Part shown: piece after piece, positions 1 to 12,416 of the stretch | How positions within the stretch are numbered: the stretch's first letter is position 1 | How the letters are laid out: the number at the start of each line of letters is the position of its first letter | Notes under the pieces: model-generated | What the model was told of the DNA's origin: nothing | What the model saw: only the letters and a program-made list of their open reading frames with translations | The model's database searches: none | Position numbers and translations under genes: made by a program | From: Williamsoniiplasma somnilux | GTDB lineage: Bacteria > Bacillota_I > Bacilli_A > Mycoplasmatales > Mycoplasmataceae | Direction of reading: 5' to 3' | Assembly (NCBI RefSeq): GCF_002804005.1 | Contig: NZ_CP024965.1 | Location: forward strand, 1-64,000 | Length of the DNA stretch: 64,000 nt

Positions 1-1326
1 ATGGATGGTTCGACAATGATAAAAGATTTACAAAATTGACTGTCTTCTTCTGATGAAATTGATCAACAAATTTATAACGACTTTTTGGCGACTGCAAAAT
101 TTGTAGAAAACAAGGAAAACGATTATTATATCGTTGTTAAAAGCACTTTTGGAGCTAAAATGGTGGATCCTTTTTTACCTATTATTAACAAGAAAATAAA
201 GAGTTTGATAGGTCAAAATGTCTTATTAACAACATTATCAGTTGAAGAATACAAAAAAGAAACAAAAATTTTACAAGCGAAGAAAAATAAAGAAAATACA
301 GACTATAAATTTAGTTTTGAAACTTTTGTTCAAGGTGATAGCAACACTCAAGCTTTTACAGCGGCTAAAACCGTCGTAAAAGCCCCCGGAATGTTTAATC
401 CGTTATTTATTTATGGTGATTCTGGACTGGGGAAAACTCACCTTTTAAAGGCTATAAAACATGAACTGAAAGGAAAAAACAGCGATTTAAATTGTATTTA
501 TGTAAATTCTGATGATTTTGGTAGACAAGTTGTTGATGTAATTAGAGAAGGACATGAAAAAATCGAAAACTTTAAAAGAAAATACACTGAAGCAGATATT
601 TTATTAATAGATGATGTGCAATTTTTAGCAAAAAAAGAAAAAACTAATGAATTTTTATTCACTATTTTTAATCACTATATCGAAAACGGAAAACAATTGG
701 TGTTTTCTTCTGATAAAGTACCAGATCAATTAAACGGGTTTGATGCAAGATTGATAACAAGATTCAACCTTGGATTAACCGCACCACTGAATGCTTTAGA
801 TTTTTTAACAGCATTATCAATAGTGGAGGTTGAATTAGAAGAAAATAATCTAAAAGATAAAATAGCCGATGATGCAAAAGAATATATTTCTAAATATTTT
901 GCAAATGATGTTAGAAAAATAAAGGGTTCAATTGCTAAAATTAATTTTTGAATCATGACTAATAACACAGGTAAAATCGTTGATATGAGTGTTGTTACAG
1001 AATTGTTTAAAGACATTCCGACATCAAATTTAGGAATATTAAATGTAAAAAAAATTAAAGAGGCTGTTGCTGAAAAATATGGTATTTCAATTAAGTTGAT
1101 GGAAGGTAAAGCTAGAGTTCAAAACATTGTTAACGCAAGACATGTTGCAATGTACTTAACAAAAGATATTTTGGATCATAGTTTAGCGCAAATCGGGACA
1201 GAGTTCGGTGGTAAAGATCACTCTACAGTAATTTCAGCACTTAAAAAAATTCAAGCAGAAATCGCTAAAAACAAAGAGTTTAAGAAAATTATAGAAATAT
1301 TAAAATCAAAAATCTTGAGCAAATAA
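1..1326 (+). CDS. dnaA: Chromosomal replication initiator DnaA
   Basis: DnaA binds the origin as an ATP-driven filament and opens the duplex. The 441-aa frame is continuous if the TGA codons near positions 37 and 949 are Trp. Visible in order: a short N-terminal domain, the AAA+ domain with Walker [11 protein letters not shown] (about residues 138-147) and Walker B LLIDDVQF (about 200), and a C-terminal DNA-binding domain with the signature [15 protein letters not shown] (about 403-417). Length is normal for mollicutes. The first ATG is the first base of the window, so an upstream start or promoter cannot be judged. dnaN follows after an AT-rich spacer, the usual origin arrangement. Confidence 0.97.
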
Positions 1327-1546
1327 AATTAACGAGGTTTTTATGTTGATTGTTGTGTGTTATTTTTTTATTTTTTATATAAAAACGCTTAATTTATCTG
1401 TTTATAAAGAATTTATAAACATTTTAACAATGTAATAATAATGATAAATAGATATAAATAAATAATAATCATTTTTTTGAAACATCATTCAATAGTAATT
1501 GTTGTTATTTTATAAGATAATATTAATAATAACTGAGGTACACTAA
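1327..1546. other. Putative oriC spacer between dnaA and dnaN
   Basis: This 220-base, very AT-rich gene-free spacer lies where mollicute origins normally sit. No perfect TTATCCACA box is seen. A palindrome at 1399-1421 consists of TGTTTATAA and its exact reverse complement TTATAAACA, each one mismatch from the TTATNCACA consensus. It is followed at about 1430-1470 by a run of TAA/TAG-rich triplets that could serve as the unwinding element. The origin role is inferred from position and composition. Confidence 0.6.
1399..1421. repeat. Palindromic pair of DnaA-box-like sites
   Basis: TGTTTATAAA at 1399-1408 and TTTATAAACA at 1412-1421 are exact reverse complements separated by GAA. Each arm contains a 9-mer one base from the DnaA box consensus. 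It could also be a simple AT-rich palindrome; binding is not shown by sequence alone. Confidence 0.5.
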
Positions 1547-2671
1547 ATGCAATTATCGATAAACAGAAGTATATTTTTAGAAGAATTAAGTAAAGCTAAT
1601 AAAATAATTGATGTGAGAAGTGTTGTTCCTTTATTGGGTGGGATATTAATTGAAGTTGACGTAGATAAAATGACGATTATTTCATCTAGCGGAACACTTT
1701 CTTATAAATCTGTTCTAAATCAACAAAATTCTGATTTAGAAATAAAAGAAATAGGAAGAATATTAATAAAATCTAAACACATTCTTGATATGTTAAGAAA
1801 AATTGAAGACGATTTTATAGATCTTACATCTATTGAAAACAATGAATTAAGAATTAGTACAAAAAATATTGAATTTAATATTAATATTTTAGATTCTGAA
1901 GAATATCCTTTAATCGGTTTTAGAGAAAAAGGTGTAAAAATAAATATTGATCCAAAAAGTTTAAAACAAGCTTTAAATCAAACAACAATTTCGATTTATG
2001 AATGAAACAAAAAAATCGCTTTAACTGGTGCTAATTTTAAAACAGAAGAAAACAATTTAATTATTTCTACAACGGATATGCACAGAATTAGTTATAAGAA
2101 AATATATTTACAAAATCAAAATGTTGAAGATATAAATATAATAATTCCTTATAAAACAATAATTGAATTACCTAAATTTATCGAAGGCGCTAAAAACATT
2201 GAATTAGTTGCAAGTGAAGGTTATGCATCATTTATAATAGATAATTCGATTTTTCAATCAAATTTAATTGATGGACAATATCCAAAAGTTGAAGGGGTTT
2301 TCCCGAAGGAATTTACAAACACAATCACAGTAGATTCTAGAAAATTTTTAAAAACATTGAGCAGAGCAGATCTACCAAGCGATGACGGATTAGCTGCAAC
2401 AATTAATTTGAAGTTAACAAAAGAAATTTTATTTGTCAGAACCAACGTTGCTGAAATCGGTAATTTTGAAGAAGAGTTTAAAGAATTTTCAATTCAAGGA
2501 GATGGAGATTTAATGATCAATTTTAATTCTAAATTTTTACAAGAAGCAATTAAAACTTTTGAAGGCGAAGAAATCGAATTGAAATTCGTAAACTCTGCAA
2601 AAGCTGTTGTAATAAATAAAAAGAATGAAGATAACTTAAAACAAGTTGTGTTACCAACATTTTTAGGTTAA
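1547..2671 (+). CDS. dnaN: DNA polymerase III beta subunit (sliding clamp)
   Basis: The clamp encircles DNA and tethers the replicative polymerase. The 374-aa product matches the family length, with three repeated clamp folds: the N-terminal part MQLSINRSIFLEEL, a middle segment after the TGA-Trp at 2003-2005, and a C-terminal end with the usual VVLPTFLG-like finish. The ATG at 1547 is preceded by GAGGT. It directly follows the dnaA spacer and converges on the next minus-strand gene across a shared hairpin. Confidence 0.96.
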
Positions 2672-2682
2672 AAACTATTAAT

Positions 2683-2722
2683 AAAAAATCTTTAGGCATT
2701 TTCAAAAGCTAAAAGATTTTTT
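2683..2722. terminator. Bidirectional terminator between dnaN and the kinase-like gene
   Basis: A-rich left arm AAAAAATCTTTAG and right arm CTAAAAGATTTTTT pair with one bulge around a 13-base loop, with T or A runs on both sides. It sits between two convergent genes and can serve both. Confidence 0.7.
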
Positions 2723-3290
2723 ATTTATCGTTATATATTTTTAATATTTTTTCTTTAAATTGTTTTAAGGTTCCATTGTTGTTGACGATTTTTGTTGATA
2801 CATCTTTAACTTTTAAAACACCATTATTTATTTTGAATTTATCTTTTTGTTCGATTTGTTTTTTAATATCATCAAAAGTTAATTTAGGATTATTTTTTGA
2901 TTCTTTTAAAAATTCTCTTTCGGCTCTTTTTTCTAAATCTACTTCAATGTAGATAACTTCAGTTTTAAATCTTTCATCACCAATAAACGACTTTGCTAAT
3001 TCTGATCTATAAAGCGATTCTAGGGAAATCGCATCACATTTATTTATCAACATAAATTGATAAATATAATCACGAAATTCTTTAAAAGCTTCTTCGGTAT
3101 TTTTGTAAAACATATTTAAACTTTTTTCTTTACTTTCAGAATTCATACTCATACCTTTATTTTGAATTATCATTTTTTCGAAATAAATAATTTTTAATCT
3201 GAAGATACCATTAAATTTTGCGATTTCTCCAGCACAAGATTTACCACATTCACTTAATCCTGATAAAAAATATATTTTTTTAATTTCCAT
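2721..3290 (-). CDS. P-loop kinase-like protein, possibly dephospho-CoA-kinase-like
   Basis: The 189-aa product begins with a strand and a P-loop, GLSECGKS (about residues 9-16), and ends with a segment (VNNNGTLKQFKEKI) that resembles the end of CoaE-type and other small-molecule kinases. The middle is helical and charged and is not recognisable. I chose ATG at 3290 because an AAAGG lies about 10 bases upstream; a TTG at 3299 would add three residues but leaves almost no spacing. It lies 31 bases downstream of the mreB-like gene on the same strand, so the two may be co-transcribed. Substrate unknown. Confidence 0.7.
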   Translation of the reverse strand: MEIKKIYFLSGLSECGKSCAGEIAKFNGIFRLKIIYFEKMIIQNKGMSMNSESKEKSLNMFYKNTEEAFKEFRDYIYQFMLINKCDAISLESLYRSELAKSFIGDERFKTEVIYIEVDLEKRAEREFLKESKNNPKLTFDDIKKQIEQKDKFKINNGVLKVKDVSTKIVNNNGTLKQFKEKILKIYNDK

Positions 3291-3321
3291 ACCTAACAAG
3301 CCTTTCGCATAAATATTGAAC

Positions 3322-4281
3322 CTATTTTTTAATTTTTATTGTACCTTCAATGATTGAATTACCCGCAGCTTTGGAAACTCTTGCCGGAAAGTTAAAGAAG
3401 TCTTCAAAAAAAGATTTAACACCAAGAATTTTCGCTAAATCACCAGTTACAATCAAACCATTTTTAACAATTCCTGTTCTTGTTTGTATCGAACATTTTT
3501 CAAGAGTATGTGTAATCATTGTTTTATAAGAAGCAAATAAATTTGTAAAAACCTTTTTAAAATCAGAATCAGAAACTGTAATTTTTTTAATTTCCCCAGT
3601 GGTCATGTCCCTACCACTTATAGAAATTGATAAGTCATCTCTTAATTTAATCAAACTCCCAATGCTAAATTTAATTCTTTGCACAGATTCATTGTCTATA
3701 ATTAACGCAATTTTGTTCTTAAAATAAAGTTCAATTTGTTTGTTTATGTCTCTTTCTGCTAAATTAGAAACACTTCATGAAATAATTTTTTCATCAACAA
3801 TAACACCAATATATGCTTTAGAGTAAGAAATATCCAACACTAAATATCCATATTCGTCTTTGATGTTTGCCCCTGCTCCAATAGCTGCTAAAATCAAACG
3901 ATTTTCAAAATATACTTTATCGGGTTTGTATTCATCAAGAAGATTTAAAATAAATTCATTATTGTAATTGTTTTCGTCAGGATTATAACTAACAAAAATT
4001 TCAGCATCTTTTAAATAATCCTCTAAAGGTTTTAAGATTTCATTCATCATTAATTTAAAAATGGCTGTATCTTGAATTTCTCCATCCATAATTGGGTTAA
4101 AAACAATTAATGGTGCTTCAATTTTATTAATTAATTTTTTAGCATCAGCTCCAATTGCCAATATCTCTCTAGTTTTCTTGTCTCAGCAAACCAAAGAAAA
4201 ATCATTGTAAAGAATTCCGTTTTCTTTTGAAGTTATTTTGATTAATTCACCACCAAAAACAATACCAATTCTTTTTGACAT
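3322..4281 (-). CDS. Divergent MreB-like actin homologue
   Basis: MreB is a bacterial actin that forms membrane filaments; in Spiroplasma several copies drive cell shape and motility. This 319-aa protein aligns along its length with MreB: an ADAKKLINK and NPIMDGEIQD region, AAIGAGANI, the helix with KFSIGSL, ISGRDMTTGEIKKI, and a C-terminal GLIVTGDLAKI. The nucleotide-binding loops are degenerate: phosphate-1 reads FGGELIKI where DLGTANT-like residues are expected, and phosphate-2 reads LDISYSKAYIGVI where DIGGGTTDIAVI-like residues are expected. The ATG at 4281 has AGAGGA upstream. The TGA at 3775-3777 is Trp. It may bind nucleotide weakly or not at all. Confidence 0.85.
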
Positions 4282-4347
4282 ATAACATTCCTCTAAAGAT
4301 TCCTATAATATTAATTTAACATTTTAAATTAGAAAAGAAGTGATTCC

Positions 4348-4878
4348 ATGATAAAAGAAGTCATAATTGTTGAGGGTAAAACTGATACTCAGAAATTAAA
4401 AAAAATTTTTGGTGAAGAAATTAAAACCATCGAAACCCATGGATTAGCATTAAATGATAAGACACTTAGTTTAATAAAAAAAATAAACGAAAATCAAGGG
4501 ATAATTATTTTTACAGATCCTGATGGTCCTGGTAAAAAAATTCGAGAAAAAATAAATAATTATGTTGGTGGTAAAACCAAAAATGCTTTTGTTGAAAAAT
4601 CTGCAATTAATAAAAATAATAAAAAAATCGGAATAGCTGAGGCTAATCCAGAAGATATTAAAAATGCTTTAGATAATTTAATAACTTTTAACAGCAACAA
4701 CTTAGAAACAATTACATGAAACCAATACTTAGAAAATGATTTTTATTTAAAAGCAAACAGAATTAAAATTTGCAATCACTTTGGTTGAGATGAAAAAATT
4801 AGTTCAAAAACTTTATTTAAATGAATCAATTTAACTCAATTAACAATTAAGCAAATTCAAAATATTTTAGGAGATTAA
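4348..4878 (+). CDS. rnmV: Ribonuclease M5
   Basis: RNase M5 matures the 5S rRNA precursor. The 176-aa product begins with the TOPRIM motif VIIVEGKTDT (catalytic Glu) and has the second TOPRIM motif FTDPDGPGKKIR with its DPD acidic residues. Two TGA-Trp codons lie in the C-terminal part. The gene ends two bases before the rsmA start and carries the rsmA ribosome-binding site in its last codons (TAGGAGA), the classical rnmV-rsmA pairing. It diverges from the mreB-like gene; TATAAT-like sequence near 4302 may be its promoter. Confidence 0.95.
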
Positions 4879-4880
4879 AA

Positions 4881-5687
4881 ATGGAAATTAGAGCAAAAAA
4901 ACATTTCGGTCAAAATTTTATCAGTGATGAAAATTTAATTAACAAAATTGTTGATACACTTGGTTTTGATAAAGATATGTTGATTATTGAAATCGGACCA
5001 GGAACAGGAGCATTGACTCAAAAATTAGTAAACAGATTTGAAAGGGTTGTTGCTATTGAAATTGATAAAGATATGGAAAAAATTTTGAAAGCAAAAATAA
5101 CTAATGATAATTTTAAATTTATTCTTGGTGATGTTCTTGAAATTGACTTTAATAAAATAATTGAAGAAAACAAAATTTACCCAAAGCAAAAAGTTGCATT
5201 AATTTCTAATATGCCATATTACATTACTGGTGAAATTTTGTTTAAAACATTAAATTTATCTAAGGAATTAACTAAAGCAGTTTTTATGATGCAAAAAGAA
5301 GTAGCTACTAGAGTTTGTGCTAAAAAAGGTGAAAATAATTATAATAATTTATCTGTTGCTGCTGAATTTTATGCAGATAAAAAATATGAATTTACAGTTA
5401 AAAAAGCGATGTTTAGACCAATCCCTAAAGTTGATTCCGCAATTATTTCTTTAACTTTTAAAAATGAAAATTTAACAAAAGTTGATAGTGATAAAAAATT
5501 TGTTGAATTTGTTAGAAAATTATTTAATAATCGCCGCAAAACAATTTTAAATAATTTAACAAGTATAACCGGTGATAAAACTTTTGCTGCTGAAATTTTG
5601 ACAAAAGCTAATATTCAAAATAATTTGAGACCGGAAGTTATTTCGCTTGCAGGATTTATTGAAATTTATAACAATAAACAAAAATAA
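4881..5687 (+). CDS. rsmA: 16S rRNA adenine dimethyltransferase RsmA (KsgA)
   Basis: This enzyme dimethylates two adjacent adenines near the 3' end of 16S rRNA using S-adenosylmethionine. The 268-aa product shows the N-terminal KKHFGQNF, the SAM motif EIGPGTGALTQKL (about residues 35-48), DVLEID, the catalytic NMPYYIT (about 113) and the C-terminal RRKTILNNL element. It is translated from ATG 4881 with an RBS inside rnmV. Its stop codon lies inside the stem of the terminator shared with the convergent alaX-like gene. Confidence 0.97.
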   Translation: MEIRAKKHFGQNFISDENLINKIVDTLGFDKDMLIIEIGPGTGALTQKLVNRFERVVAIEIDKDMEKILKAKITNDNFKFILGDVLEIDFNKIIEENKIYPKQKVALISNMPYYITGEILFKTLNLSKELTKAVFMMQKEVATRVCAKKGENNYNNLSVAAEFYADKKYEFTVKKAMFRPIPKVDSAIISLTFKNENLTKVDSDKKFVEFVRKLFNNRRKTILNNLTSITGDKTFAAEILTKANIQNNLRPEVISLAGFIEIYNNKQK

Positions 5688-5704
5688 GGGTTCGCCCTTA
5701 TTTT
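5681..5704. terminator. Perfect bidirectional hairpin with TTCG loop
   Basis: AAAATAAGGG at 5681-5690 and CCCTTATTTT at 5695-5704 are perfect complements around a TTCG tetraloop, followed by T-rich sequence on each strand. The stop codons of both convergent genes (TAA at 5685-5687 on plus, TAA at 5698-5700 on minus) lie in the stem. Confidence 0.85.
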
Positions 5705-7068
5705 TGTTTTATATATTCAATAATTTTCTTTTGATCTTTTTTGTCTGTAGAAATTAATTGCACCATTGAATTAGTTCCTCCACCTCTTAATGAAGTTGAT
5801 TCTCCAAGTTCGCTAGCAATTTTTTTAAGATCATAATCCATATCCTTGTTACGAATAAAGACAGTATTAATTCCATCTTCATTTTGATTAATGAAAACAA
5901 AAACCTTACCATGATTTTCATTTGCTAAAACTGTTGCTTTGTTTAATAAAATTTTGTTTGTGTAATTCTTGTTTTCAGTTAAGTAAACAACAAATAAATC
6001 GTTTGCAAAATATTCTTTTAATTCTTCTTTAATAAATTTATCAACTAATATTTTTTCATATTCTTTTTTAAAAATGTTTACAGCTCCGATTAATTCTTGA
6101 GAAAGTTCATTAACTCTTTTAATTGATTGGTAAACTCATTCTTTTTCTAATTTACGAGCTTCTTGGATTAATTTTGATAAATCTTTTTCAAAACCATCTT
6201 CGACAGCGGATTTGTAAATTCTTTCCATATCATTAACAACCTTAGTTAATTTTTCTTCAAAATGTTTTTGAGCATATTCTTCACGAGCCGTCATATCAAT
6301 TAAGACACGTTTTTGATTTCTGTCAAAATCTAAAAATCAAATCTTTTTAATTTCTCCAGTTGATTTAATGTGAGTACCACTACATGGTTCGATTACTATA
6401 CCTGGAAATTCAACCATTCTTACTAATTCACCGTCACCAATTTTCGTAAATTCATAAATGTATTTTTTCTCTTCAGCTTCTTGAGGAGTAATTTCAAAAA
6501 TATTAGATTTAATGTTTGTAGGAATAATGATGTTATTAACTTTTTCGGTAACATTTTTAACTAATTCAGCAGTTATGTAATCATCATAAGCAAATTGTAA
6601 TTGGTATTTAACATCGTCAAGTTTTGAACCAATTTCTAAAACGTAATGTCCAACAGCGTTGATAATTGATTGTCAAGTAACATGAATAGCAGAGTGATGA
6701 ATTGATGTACGATATCTCGCTACTTCATCAACAATTGTTTCTAATTCATCACCAACAGCAATTGTTAAATCGTTTGTGTTAATTTCGTGAATGTAATATC
6801 CATAAACTATATCTTTTCTAACATCATTAAATTCAATGTTTTTTCCTTTAAATTTAATTGCTCCTTTATCACTCACTTGTCCACCGCTCATTGCAAAAAG
6901 AGCTGTTTTATTTAAAATAACAAAACCTTTACCTGTTAATTTGTCGACTTCATTTAATTTTTCATCAAATAAAGCTTGAATAGTCCCGATTGCTGATAAA
7001 TTTTCATATCCGACAAATTCTGTTTTAGGAAATGAAAAACTTTCAAATTTTGAAAAATTATCTATCAT
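5698..7068 (-). CDS. AlaX-like trans-editing protein (AlaRS editing domain plus DHHA1)
   Basis: The 456-aa protein corresponds to the C-terminal half of alanyl-tRNA synthetase, without the aminoacylation domain. It has the N-terminal beta-barrel with ALFAMSGGQVSDKG (about 60-73), the zinc-binding HHSAIH (about 123-128), a second zinc element EPCSGTH, a helical linker, and a C-terminal DHHA1 segment with LRGGGTNSM. Free-standing proteins of this type hydrolyse mischarged Ser- or Gly-tRNA(Ala). Several TGA codons are Trp. The ATG at 7068 has AGGAG upstream. It is divergent from gyrB. Confidence 0.85.
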
Positions 7069-7113
7069 ATTTTTTCTCCTTAATATTTTGTATTGTAGTT
7101 ATTTTATTTCTTT

Positions 7114-7154
7114 TTTAAATTCAAAACAACAAATGAAGTGTTTTTGAATTTAAA
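7114..7154. repeat. Inverted repeat upstream of the alaX-like gene
   Basis: TTTAAATTCAAAAC (7114-7127) and GTTTTTGAATTTAAA (7140-7154) are complementary apart from one extra base, around a 12-base loop. It lies in the 271-base divergent spacer before gyrB, close to the start of the minus-strand gene. It could be an operator or leader hairpin; no T-run follows it. Confidence 0.4.
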
Positions 7155-7294
7155 TAAAGCAAAAAATTAGCAAAACTAATAAAATTAACAAAATAAAGGC
7201 GTAAAGATAAATTTCTTTTAAAAAGCACTATAAATTATGGATTTTGATAGAATTCTTTGTGAAAGGGTCTTAAAACCTTTTTTAAGCAAAATAA

Positions 7295-9244
<1,950 letters not shown>

Positions 9245-9268
9245 GAATTAAGAAAGGTTTTAATAAAA

Positions 9269-9841
9269 ATGAAAAATGGTAAAAAAATGATTTATAATGC
9301 CGGAAGTATGTTTACAGAGGCTCAATGAAATACTAGAAAAATTGAAGGGGCAGCATTAAAAGAAATGTTTCCAAACATGATTGTCGGGAACCCTGTTGAT
9401 TTTGATACTAACCAATCAGATAGACCAACTAATGAACAAATATTTGATTTAGATTATGCTGAATTAACTAATGCAGATTATGTAATTTTTGAGATTGATG
9501 GTTGAGATTCAGGAACACATATGGAATTTGGTTTGTTATGAGAACAAGCAAGACATAATCCACAAAAACATTTGTTTGCAATTATTTCAGATTTCCGTTT
9601 TAAACAAGGAATTTTAAAAGGTGAAATTCCTGGTTTCGGATTAAACGAAATGATTTCGGGTTCATTTTATTCTAAACATTTAAACAAAGGTGAAGTTCCA
9701 CAACTTATTGTTTGTGATTCTCATAAAACTGCTCGTGAAGCAATTCAAGCAATTGAAACTGGTGATACAAAAAACTTTAGACAAAGATTTGATATCAAAG
9801 AAATTTACCACGAAGAATCACTGTACCACGGATTTAAATAA
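9269..9841 (+). CDS. Nucleoside 2-deoxyribosyltransferase
   Basis: The enzyme moves the 2'-deoxyribosyl group between nucleobases, a salvage route for deoxynucleosides. The 190-aa product begins YNAGSMFTEAQ (family YxAGPxF-like motif), has the acidic DYVIFEIDG loop and the catalytic Glu in HMEFGLLWEQ. Family length is about 150-190 residues. ATG 9269 is preceded by AGAAAGG. It sits 24 bases after gyrB and 34 before gyrA, so it is probably co-transcribed with gyrase although functionally unrelated. Confidence 0.9.
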
Positions 9842-9875
9842 TTTTTATCAATAGCATAGAACGCAGGTGTAAAAA

Positions 9876-12362
9876 ATGAGTGATAACAAAAATGAAAATT
9901 TAAATTTTAATCATGGAAAAATTAACAAGATGGACATTTCTACAGAGGTACGTAAAGACTTCTTAGAATATGCCATGAGTGTTATTGTTTCGCGTGCTTT
10001 ACCAGATTTGAAAGATGGATTAAAACCGGTTCACCGTCGTATTATTTATGCAATGAATGATCTAGGAATTACTGCTGATAAAGCTCACAAAAAATCAGCT
10101 CGTATTGTTGGGGAAGTAATCGGGAAGTACCACCCTCATGGTGATAGTGCTGTTTATGAATCGATGGTACGCATGGCTCAAGACTTTTCTTATCGTTATC
10201 CATTAGTTGACGGCCATGGTAACTTTGGTTCAATCGATGGTGATGGAGCAGCGGCTATGCGTTATACAGAAGCGCGTTTGTCTAAGGTTTCAAATTACAT
10301 TATTAAAGACATCGATATGAACACCGTTCCCTTTGTTGACAATTATGATGCTAGTGAAATTGAACCAGCATATTTAACTGGTTATTTTCCAAACTTATTA
10401 GCTAATGGAGCGATGGGGATTGCAGTCGGGATGGCAACATCAATTCCACCTCACAATTTAAGAGAGGTTGTTTCTGCAATTAATGCTTACATTGCAAATA
10501 ACGAAATTACAATTGATGAAATTTTAGATAATCATATTTCAGGTCCAGATTTTCCAACAGGGGCTTTAATGACGAATGGTCAAAGAATGCGTGAAGGTTA
10601 CAAAACCGGTCGTGGTGGAGTTATTATTCGTGCCAAAATTGAAATCGAAGAAAACAATAAACATTCAAGATTAATTGTTCATGAAATCCCTTACCAAACT
10701 AACAAAGCTAAAATTATTGAAAAAATTGCTGAATTAGTAAAAGATAAAGCAATCGATGGAATTTCTGATATTCGTGATGAATCAAATTATGAAGGAATCA
10801 GAATTGTTGTTGATTTAAAACGAGATGCTAATCCTGATGTTGTGTTGTCGAAACTTTACAAATATACAGCTTTACAATCAAGTTTTTCAATTAATCTTTT
10901 ATCACTACATAATAACATTCCTGTGTTACTTGATTTAAAATCAATTATTAAAAATTATGTTGATTTTCAAATTAATGTAATTATTAAACGTTCTGTTTTT
11001 GAAAAAACTAAATTAGAAAAACGCGCTCATATTTTAAGAGCTTTACATACGGCTTTAGATAACATTGATCAAATCGTTTCAATTATTAGAAATTCAAAAA
11101 CTAGTGAAGAAGCAAAAGAATTATTAACTAAAGCATTTAATTTTGATGAGGAACAAAATAAAGCAATTTTAGATATGCGTCTTCAAAGATTGGTTGGTCT
11201 TGAACGTGACAAAATCGCTGAAGAATTAAACCAAATTGCTCAACGTGTTGAATACTTAAATATATTAATTTCTAGTCAAGACGAACAAAACAAAGTTTTA
11301 AAAAACCAGCTAGAAGATATTGCTAATAAATTTGGTGATAATCGTCGTACTGAAACAATTAGTGAATCAGTGATGAACATTGAAGATGAAGAATTAATTC
11401 CTGATGTAAAAACTATGATATTTTTATCAGAACAAGGCTATATTCGTCGTGTTGATCCAGAAGAATTTAGAATCCAAAAACGTGGGGGTCGTGGAGTTTC
11501 TGTTAACTCAAATAACGATGATCCAATCGCAATTGCTACAATGGGAAAAATGCGTGATTGAGTTTTATTCTTTACTAATTCTGGTAAAGTCTTTAGAACC
11601 AAGGCATACAACATTAGACAATATTCAAGAACAACTCGTGGATTGCCAATTATCAACTTTTTAAATGGTTTAACTAAAGAAGATAAAATCACTGCAATCT
11701 TGCCATTACGAAATACTAAAGGTAAATTTAAATATTTAACTTTCATTACAGCTAATGGAATGATTAAAAGAACTGATATTACTTTATTTGATAGCATTAA
11801 TCAAAACGGTAAAATTGCTATTAATTTAAAAGAAAATGATGAATTAGTGACAGTAATGCCAACAACAGGAGAAGACACAATTTTCATTGCTAATAAATCA
11901 GGAAAAGTTATCCGTATTGATGAAAAAATAGTTCGTCCATTATCACGTACTGCAAGCGGGGTTAAAGGAATTAAAATCGATGCTAATGATGTTGTAGTTG
12001 GCGCTGTTTCTTCATTTGGAGTTGAAGCTGTGACGACATTATCTGCTAAAGGTAACTTTAAGAAAACTCGCATTCAAGAATACCGTATCTCAGGAAGAAA
12101 CGGTAAAGGAATTAAGGTTATGAACTTAAATGAAAAAACTGGAGCTTTTAAAGCTATCCTTGCTGCTAGAGAAACCGATTTAATTGCAATCATTTCAAGT
12201 GATGGTAACCTAATCAAAACCAAAGTATCAGATATCCCAACTCTAGGAAGATCTGCTGCAGGGGTTCGTGGAATTAGATTAAGTATTGATAACGAAATCA
12301 ACGCAGTTACATTAGAATATCGTAAACATGGTGAAGAACACCAAGATTTTGAAGAAGATTAA
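9876..12362 (+). CDS. gyrA: DNA gyrase subunit A
   Basis: GyrA cuts and rejoins DNA. The 828-aa frame spans TGA-Trp at 11559-11561. It has the winged-helix domain with [11 protein letters not shown] (about residue 87, quinolone-determining region), the catalytic Tyr130 in [10 protein letters not shown], the coiled-coil tower, and a C-terminal beta-pinwheel with QKRGGRGV, the GyrA-box that distinguishes it from ParC. The ATG at 9876 has AGGTG upstream. A strong hairpin follows at 12363. Antisense frames inside it are shadows. Confidence 0.96.
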
Positions 12363-12411
12363 AAATAAATCTTACACTATTAAACAAAAGTGTAAGATTT
12401 ATTTTTTTTCA
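12363..12411. terminator. Bidirectional terminator gyrA / aldolase
   Basis: AAATAAATCTTACACT (12363-12378) and AGTGTAAGATTTATTT (12389-12404) form a perfect 16-bp stem around a 10-base loop, followed by T8. It also lies just downstream of the minus-strand aldolase gene. Confidence 0.9.
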
Positions 12412-12416
12412 ATATG

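Noticed and set aside
3775-3777. Frameshift or truncation of the MreB-like and many other genes
   Set aside because: The breaks are TGA codons that encode Trp in this lineage; frames stay aligned across them.
11438-12301. Three antisense open frames on the minus strand inside gyrA
   Set aside because: They lie wholly within the conserved GyrA C-terminal domain, lack convincing RBS and have no recognisable product.
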